Shown: in pieces, positions 58,545-64,000 of the stretch
How positions within the stretch are numbered: the stretch's first letter is position 1
Layout of the letters: each line of letters starts with the position of its first letter
Assembly: GCA_947623455.1 (NCBI GenBank)
Contig: OX392538.1
Location: forward strand, 29,883,001-29,947,000
Direction: 5' to 3'
Source: Mimachlamys varia
Taxonomy: Eukaryota > Mollusca > Bivalvia > Pectinida > Pectinidae
Length of the DNA: 64,000 nt
Notes under the pieces: generated by a model
Told to the model about the DNA's origin: nothing
Database searches by the model: none
Seen by the model: the letters and a program-made list of their open reading frames with translations, nothing else
Position numbers and translations under genes: made by a program

Positions 58545-59225
58545 CGCCTCATTCGGGATGTTTTTCACTGGGAAAAACGACGTTTAATTCCACGATTACC
58601 TTTCATTTTAAGGAATTTGCTATATTATGCAAGTCAGCAATTCTATCTATTTGATCGGCGGAAACTTATAATTGTGTCAAACGAAACACGGAGTGTCAAC
58701 AGCGTTTCCAAGTTGCAAAATATAGGCTTAGGCAAATGTAAAAGAAAACTAGGGTCATATCTGACAGTGATAGGGATAAAGCGTAACTCACACAAGCCTG
58801 GCTAGCAGTGATACTTTATCATCTGGATAAATGGTGATAAAACAACTCGGCATTTCTCTAGCATCTCGCCATCTTACAGTATCAACATTGCGTAATGATC
58901 TGCGTTGATGACGGGACTTTTCAAGATATTTTACATTATTACAGTAATATGACATACTTATTTAAAATATGAAGACATAATATTATTCATTCTTCTTTAA
59001 AACAGTTTTAAAAGTAGTTACTTATTTTTCATATTTTATTGGAAAAAAGACCAGAAAGGACTATATTTCACCCCTTCCAAGTATCTAGACTAGAGTTAAA
59101 AGTATCTTCCCCAAGTATTGCCAACTTGATGTGTTGTTTTCCGTTCCGGGATACTAATAGACTTTTTGCAACAAAAATGTGAAAAACAGAATATTCTAAC
59201 AGTATCTTCAGTAATGCAAAATATA
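58545..59225. repeat. Long diverged interspersed repeat, copy 2
   Basis: Colinear with 11500-12240 (see there). It includes 'tttgatcggcggaa', 'gtgtcaaacgaaa', 'agggtcatatctgacagtga', 'ttatcatctggat' and 'gggacttttcaagat'. Confidence 0.6.
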
Positions 59226-59318
59226 TATTTCACTCGTGTAGCTTACTTATATTTTGATATTTTTCAAACAAGTAAAATATATCAAAATATTAGCCACACG
59301 TGTACGAGTGAAAATATC
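59226..59318. repeat. Inverted repeat with short loop
   Basis: 'tttcactcgtgtagc' and 'atattttgatattt' are mirrored by 'atatcaaaatatt' and 'cacacgtgtacgagtgaaa'. Confidence 0.8.
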
Positions 59319-59477
59319 CTCTATTTATGTTTCTGACTTTGGACTAGAACAAGTCTAAAGCAGGTTGATGGTATTGCGTTGAAAATTCGCTCTCAAACAG
59401 AAAACAATTATCATTACATCAAGCCACGGGGGAACCGATTAAATATATCCAATATCTCAAATTAGAAATTATTTGGA

Positions 59478-59640
59478 CCTAAACACTAGTGTTTAGAGTA
59501 AGTTAACTTGATTTAAGGGTTGGGATCATCTTTCGGTGAAAATGCCATTCCCCAAAATGATGAATAATTAAAGAAAGTCGTAATTGATGAAATGTTTTAC
59601 CGAAACTTGACCTGAACTCATAAAACACGAAGCTTCGTTT
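59478..59640. mobile_element. MITE with GTAATTTTAC ends, copy 3 (diverged)
   Basis: It starts 'acactagtgtttagagtaag' and has 'gtgaaaatgcc' and a closing 'cataaaacacg', following copies 1 and 2 loosely. Confidence 0.45.
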
Positions 59641-59831
59641 TTGTGCGTATACGTTTTATAACGTAGCAATCAAAGAAAAGAAAGACAACTCGTACTTGAA
59701 CAAAACACCTTGAATAGTATTGAGGTTGGTCGCTTTCCAGGGGCGAAAAGAGTGGTACCAAGGTGGATGTACATGTTTCATCAATCAACTGGTCAGTATT
59801 TGTAATGTAGATGAATTTGAAGAACTACATG

Positions 59832-60226
59832 TTAAAGGCCCAATATACGTAACTTTCGGCAAAACTTAAAGCGAAAATCAAGCCTAATAACTTATTATAT
59901 TTATAGATTTAAAGATTTACTGATATCAGCCATATTCAAGATGAATTATTTCGCGGTTACCGGTACAGCAGCATTTGAAACACGCTATTTGTAAACACGC
60001 GTCCTTTTCGAACCGTCTTCTATCTTTGGGTTGTTTTTGAAGTGGGCCCCACCTGAATTTTTTTCAATTCTTTGGATTTTTTTGTCAAGAGTTTCTTATT
60101 AGTTACCGGTCAGGTTTACTTCGTTTTAGGCTTATTTTTGCATGGTTATCAACTGGATTTCTTTCAGAATTTTTCAGAATCACGAAAATTTCACTGAAGT
60201 TACGTACAGAGTATATTGGGCCTTTA
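59832..60226 (+). mobile_element. MITE with TTAAAGGCCCAATAT ends, copy 1
   Basis: 395 bp. The left end TTAAAGGCCCAATATACGTA and the right end 'tatattgggcctttaa' are inverted. The body is shared, in reverse, with 63543-63942 ('taccggtacagcagc', 'gtgggcccca'). Confidence 0.87.
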
Positions 60227-60545
60227 AGCAATTATGTATACAAACGATCGTCGACGAACAATTGTATTTCCTGAGAGTGGCTGTCGAGCGTGGTCGTACA
60301 TCTTGTTATGTCTTTCGGTGACGGTTCTATCATTTATTTACTGGACAGTTTTTAACACTTAAGTTGATATGTTACAAAATCCTCATCAAACATACAGTAT
60401 TCTGCGTACCACTGGATACGTTTCTATGTTTGAACGAACATTTGCTTCGTTTCGCTATACGTACCCTATATATTTTTAATGCATATCGAGTCTTTAATAA
60501 GAAAGAGGGTGCGTTCACAGGCACTTGTGGCCAGGAGAATTACCA

Positions 60546-60790
60546 TCTATATATATGGATAACTTAGCGAAATATGATTAATAAACAAATATATAAAAAC
60601 AAAAGTTTCAAACTTTCTTTTTGTGTTATTAACTTTTTAATACCATATGAAAATAATAGCAAAGTCAAGCGGTTAAATTTCACAAAGAATTCGAAAGTTA
60701 ATAACACTAACAGAAAATCTGAAACTTTTGTTTTTATACTTTTTTTTTAATTATTCATATTTCGCTAAGTTATCTATATATATATATATA
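60546..60790. mobile_element. Hairpin MITE with arms of about 90 bp
   Basis: The left 'ggataacttagcgaaatatg' with 'aaaaacaaaagtttcaaac' and the right 'gtttgaaact'-like 'ctgaaacttttgtttttat' with 'catatttcgctaagttat' are inverse copies. It is bounded by TA runs. Confidence 0.85.
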
Positions 60791-60938
60791 TTTTTCTCTC
60801 ATGTCTAGGTGTGTAATACTGGCCTGTCTAGGGCAATACACATATGATCGCTGTGGTTGTATTACACCCCTACCCATGCAATACAGCCACCGCGTGACGT
60901 CACAATGGCGCAACAATGTCGTGACGTCACGAGTTCGG

Positions 60939-61370
60939 TAAAATCTGATGCCGAAAAAAGAAAAATGGCGACGTGATTAAATTAAAACCTTTCACGATAT
61001 TTTAACCGTGTACATTAGAAAGCTGAGATTATTTTTTCTGCGCAAACTACGTTTGCAAATATGGGGTATGCTCGATCTCACTGTATCATTTGTTTTCGTC
61101 AAAAAATTCAAGGAAAAATTTGATATTTTCAAAATTGTGGCCAGTCAAAAGTATTTTCATGGTTTTTGAGCTTATTCGGGTAGTTGGAATGAGAGAAAAA
61201 TACTCTTTCATGACCAGAGGTGTAAGATAGGGAAATTCCACCCTTGGGATTTTCAAATTTGGCAAAACCCTCGGCAAAGCCTCGGGTTTTCTAATGTACA
61301 CGGTTAAAATATCGTGAAAGGTTTTAATTTAATCACGTCGCCATTTTTCTTTTTTCGGCATCAGATTTTA
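60939..61370. mobile_element. MITE with about 80-bp terminal inverted repeats
   Basis: The left arm 60939-61020 ('taaaatctgatgccgaaaaa' onward) and right arm 61290-61370 are near-perfect reverse complements ('ggcatcagatttta' closes it). The interior is about 270 bp. An open frame at 61086-61301 (minus, 71 aa) lies inside and starts in the arm. Confidence 0.9.
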
Positions 61371-61374
61371 TCGT

Positions 61375-63540
61375 TGCGATGGTTGACCTGTATACTTTCA
61401 CGTTCATTCATTCATTCATTCTCGTTCTAGCGATGGTTGACCCGCGGCTCTACAAAGTCTTACTATAATTATGCTGATGACTACTCGTATGTTAATGTAT
61501 GATAATTTGACAGAAGACGGACAACAACCTTTATTTATAATAATTAGTCCTACCTGAGTAAATTCACACAGTATACACAGTACAAGCTCCGGAAATATAA
61601 ACTATCACCAAACATCAAGCTAATAATATCAAAACACCTGGTGAGTTTTGTTGATATGCGTGCACAGGGGCACGACAAACAGGGTAAAGACGCAGAATAA
61701 CTCATATAAACATATGGGGATTTTGGATATTCTGTGTCTTGGCCGCCCCTGTTCATTTCAATAACATCTGCATTTTTCGTATTCTTTAAAAAGATTTGTC
61801 TTGATCATGTTTCGTTGTAAAACATCTGTTATGCTTTTTGATACATTTGAATAAATGTTGACAACATATCATGCTGTATATGTATATATGTGCTAATTGA
61901 GGGGAGAATCCGCCCAATGTGTCCCTGTATTATGACATACATTTCCGTTTTATTCCAGATTTATAAGCCGAGACAAAAGTAGAATACACGGACCCATCAG
62001 TGCAGAATTTATTTCCCTAATATTCTAGCTAAAAAGGCGAATGAGGGAACCACCATATCGTTTGATGACGTCACAATTCGTCAAAATACGAACAAAATAC
62101 GAGACGTACATGTAGCTTACATTTTGCAAGAAAAGCTTAGATCAGAATGTCAAAAGAGACTTGTTTTACCATGATGGAGAACAGTAACTATAGATACACT
62201 TACAGCGATATGTTTGGGACCACCCATATCTCAGATTTGCTTTGATTTTTGTTCAGTGTGTTTTAAAAAAATAACCAAAAACATCTCAAAGAGATATATA
62301 GGATGTTGTCTAGACACATAACGAAACTAAGCACAGTCGACTGGGAAAATGCAGACCCAAAAGTGTTTATATTTTTTTTTAATGACATATTCTCTAATTC
62401 TAGATAAATGTCTCCTAATACTGTAACAGATTAGATATTAGTTTGTCAAGAAAATTAATTTTAATGTCGACATGTTATATTGGGTATGACAATGTTAATA
62501 TCGCGTATTCAAAGCATTCTATTACAATTACTTTGCACGTCGATCTTATACCATTGTCCAGACGCCAAATCTAGTTCCGAGGAGATCTCTGTCACTCCTG
62601 AATGTTTGACAGTTTAGAACTCGTGAATCAACCCCCCCGCCCCGAGAATGTCCTACATATGCTTAATTTGGTTCGTGTCTGGTGACATTACATGTCATGC
62701 CATCGTCACTATCACTTTTTTTCAAGATAGTTTTGCAATCGGTGGGCTGTGCTGTTGTGATTTTTCATTCTGTTTGGTGTTTGCTAGCTATTGGATATTG
62801 TGATGTCACATACACACGTGAAAAGGACGTATCACAAATAAGACCACAATGGATAATGCTACCCTTGGGTTAAGCATTTAGAGTACTCTCCTCGAAGTCT
62901 CGATGATTACTCGAATTCACAAATCGTCAGGATATTTTTTCTTGTTCATTTTTAAGCCCAAATGCAAAACTATTCCTACTTTTTAAAACAAATAAATGTA
63001 TTTTTCTCATTTTATTGAGTATATTCGATATATAATAAATATCACTCTAATTTGAACCTTAGACTTCGAATTCTTGTACTACTCGACTGAGCTACCTAGA
63101 AAATGTCCGTGCCAATGAAATTAAAGGAAGGTTCATGTGTATTACGCGTCAAATATCATGTATTATAGATAAATAAATATACAGCATTTTACGAAACGCC
63201 ACATATGACTAGCATATGCCATTCTGAAATGCTTTACATACAGTAAATATTATTAATACAATTAACATATACAAGTTTGAGGAATTCGCAGGAGGTGTTT
63301 TATTATGCGCTAGCTACTGGTCCTAAGCCACTTGGCTAACTACTCCCTATGTGTATACGCCTACGTGTGTGCTGAAAATGTAATGTTGGAAGGTAGTGGT
63401 ACCGTGTTTCCAGCGGTATCTGTAGTAAAGTGTCATTTAATTTGAATGCTACAGCACACATACTGCAACATCCAGCTGAAACTAGTTTATACTCCGTAAG
63501 GGTTGTTGGAAGTTATTTAGACAGGGGACTGTAGCAAAAA
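61375..63540. other. Stretch without recognisable genes
   Basis: Only short unsupported open frames, for example 61550-61756 (minus) and 62682-62873 (plus). A small repeat of 'gcgatggttgacc' occurs at 61376 and 61431, with attc repeats between. Confidence 0.4.
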
Positions 63541-63542
63541 CC

Positions 63543-63942
63543 CTTAAATGTCCAATATATGTAACTTCAGGAAATATTTTCGTGATTCTGAAAAATTCTG
63601 AAAAAAAATCCAGTTGATAAACATGCAAAAATTAGCCTAAAACGAAGTAAACCTGAGCGATAACTAACAAGAAACTCTTGACAGAAAAACCCAAAGAATT
63701 GAAAATAATTCAAGTGATATGGGGCCCACTTCAACAACAAGCCGAAGTTAGAAGGCAGTTCAAATTGGACGCGAGATTGCAAATACCGAGTTTCAACTGC
63801 TGCTGTACCGGTAACCGTGTAAGAATTCATCTTGAATATTGTTGATATCAGTTAATATTAACTAAATCTTTAAACATAACAAGTTATTGGGCTTGATTTT
63901 CGCTTGAAGTTTTGCCGAAAGTTACGTATATTGGGCCTTTAA
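63543..63942 (-). mobile_element. MITE with TTAAAGGCCCAATAT ends, copy 2 (inverted)
   Basis: 400 bp, the reverse of 59832-60226. On the minus strand it starts 'aaaggcccaatatacgtaac' and shares the body. Its open frame at 63567-63830 is a MITE by-product. Confidence 0.87.
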
Positions 63943-64000
63943 AACGCACTTGTAGTGCAAAACGAATTGGATTTGAGGACACTTTCCGTTTCATATTGTT

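Noticed and set aside
61086..61301. 71-aa minus-strand frame
   Set aside because: It lies between the arms of a MITE and begins in the inverted repeat, so I treat it as non-genic.
63060..63110. tRNA-like string on the minus strand (tagctcagtcgag, gaattcgaagtc)
   Set aside because: The A and B box-like parts are only about 16 nt apart and no cloverleaf can form.

Overview
The window is eukaryotic, AT-rich and intron-rich. It looks like a bivalve mollusc genome. The evidence is a short Pif-like gene (chitin-binding plus laminin-G modules, an architecture known from molluscan shell matrix proteins), a multi-Kunitz gene, and dense SINE, MITE and Penelope-like reverse-transcriptase repeats. The clade is an inference; the gene structures are read directly from splice sites, phases and cysteine patterns.

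Two multi-exon genes lie tail to tail. Gene A (+, 2360-15230, eight exons, 425 aa) has a signal peptide, two chitin-binding type-2 (peritrophin-A) modules, a Thr/Pro linker, a short Cys motif and a laminin-G-like domain. It resembles Pif/BMSP but has no VWA domain and no acidic tail. Gene B (-, 38849-18956, about 15-16 coding exons, 627 or 644 aa) has a signal peptide, two CUB domains, a Thr/Pro and acidic linker, four Kunitz domains, one transmembrane helix and a short cytoplasmic tail. An exon at 27293-27373 can read through its donor to a stop, with an AATAAA shortly beyond, so a secreted CUB-only isoform is likely. Nearly all module borders are phase 1, as in shuffled extracellular proteins.

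The first 2.2 kb carries a SINE and an interspersed repeat upstream of gene A. From 2.4 to 15.7 kb is gene A, with repeats in its introns. From 15.7 to 17.5 kb is the short intergenic stretch between the convergent genes. From 17.5 to 38.9 kb is gene B. From 39 to 54.9 kb no protein-coding gene was recognised. That stretch holds a long inverted repeat, a 1.4-kb array of a 20-bp unit, a 35-bp minisatellite open in all six frames, several hairpin elements and possible 5' noncoding exons of gene B. From 54.95 to 57.2 kb is a broken, probably Penelope-like reverse-transcriptase element. Ten short 3'-anchored relatives of it are scattered through the window. From 57.2 to 64 kb lies a cluster of terminal-inverted-repeat MITEs.

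Both proteins would act outside the cell. Gene A could bind chitin in an extracellular matrix such as shell. Gene B could present or release serine-protease inhibitor modules. A shared role in matrix formation is possible but not shown by the sequence.
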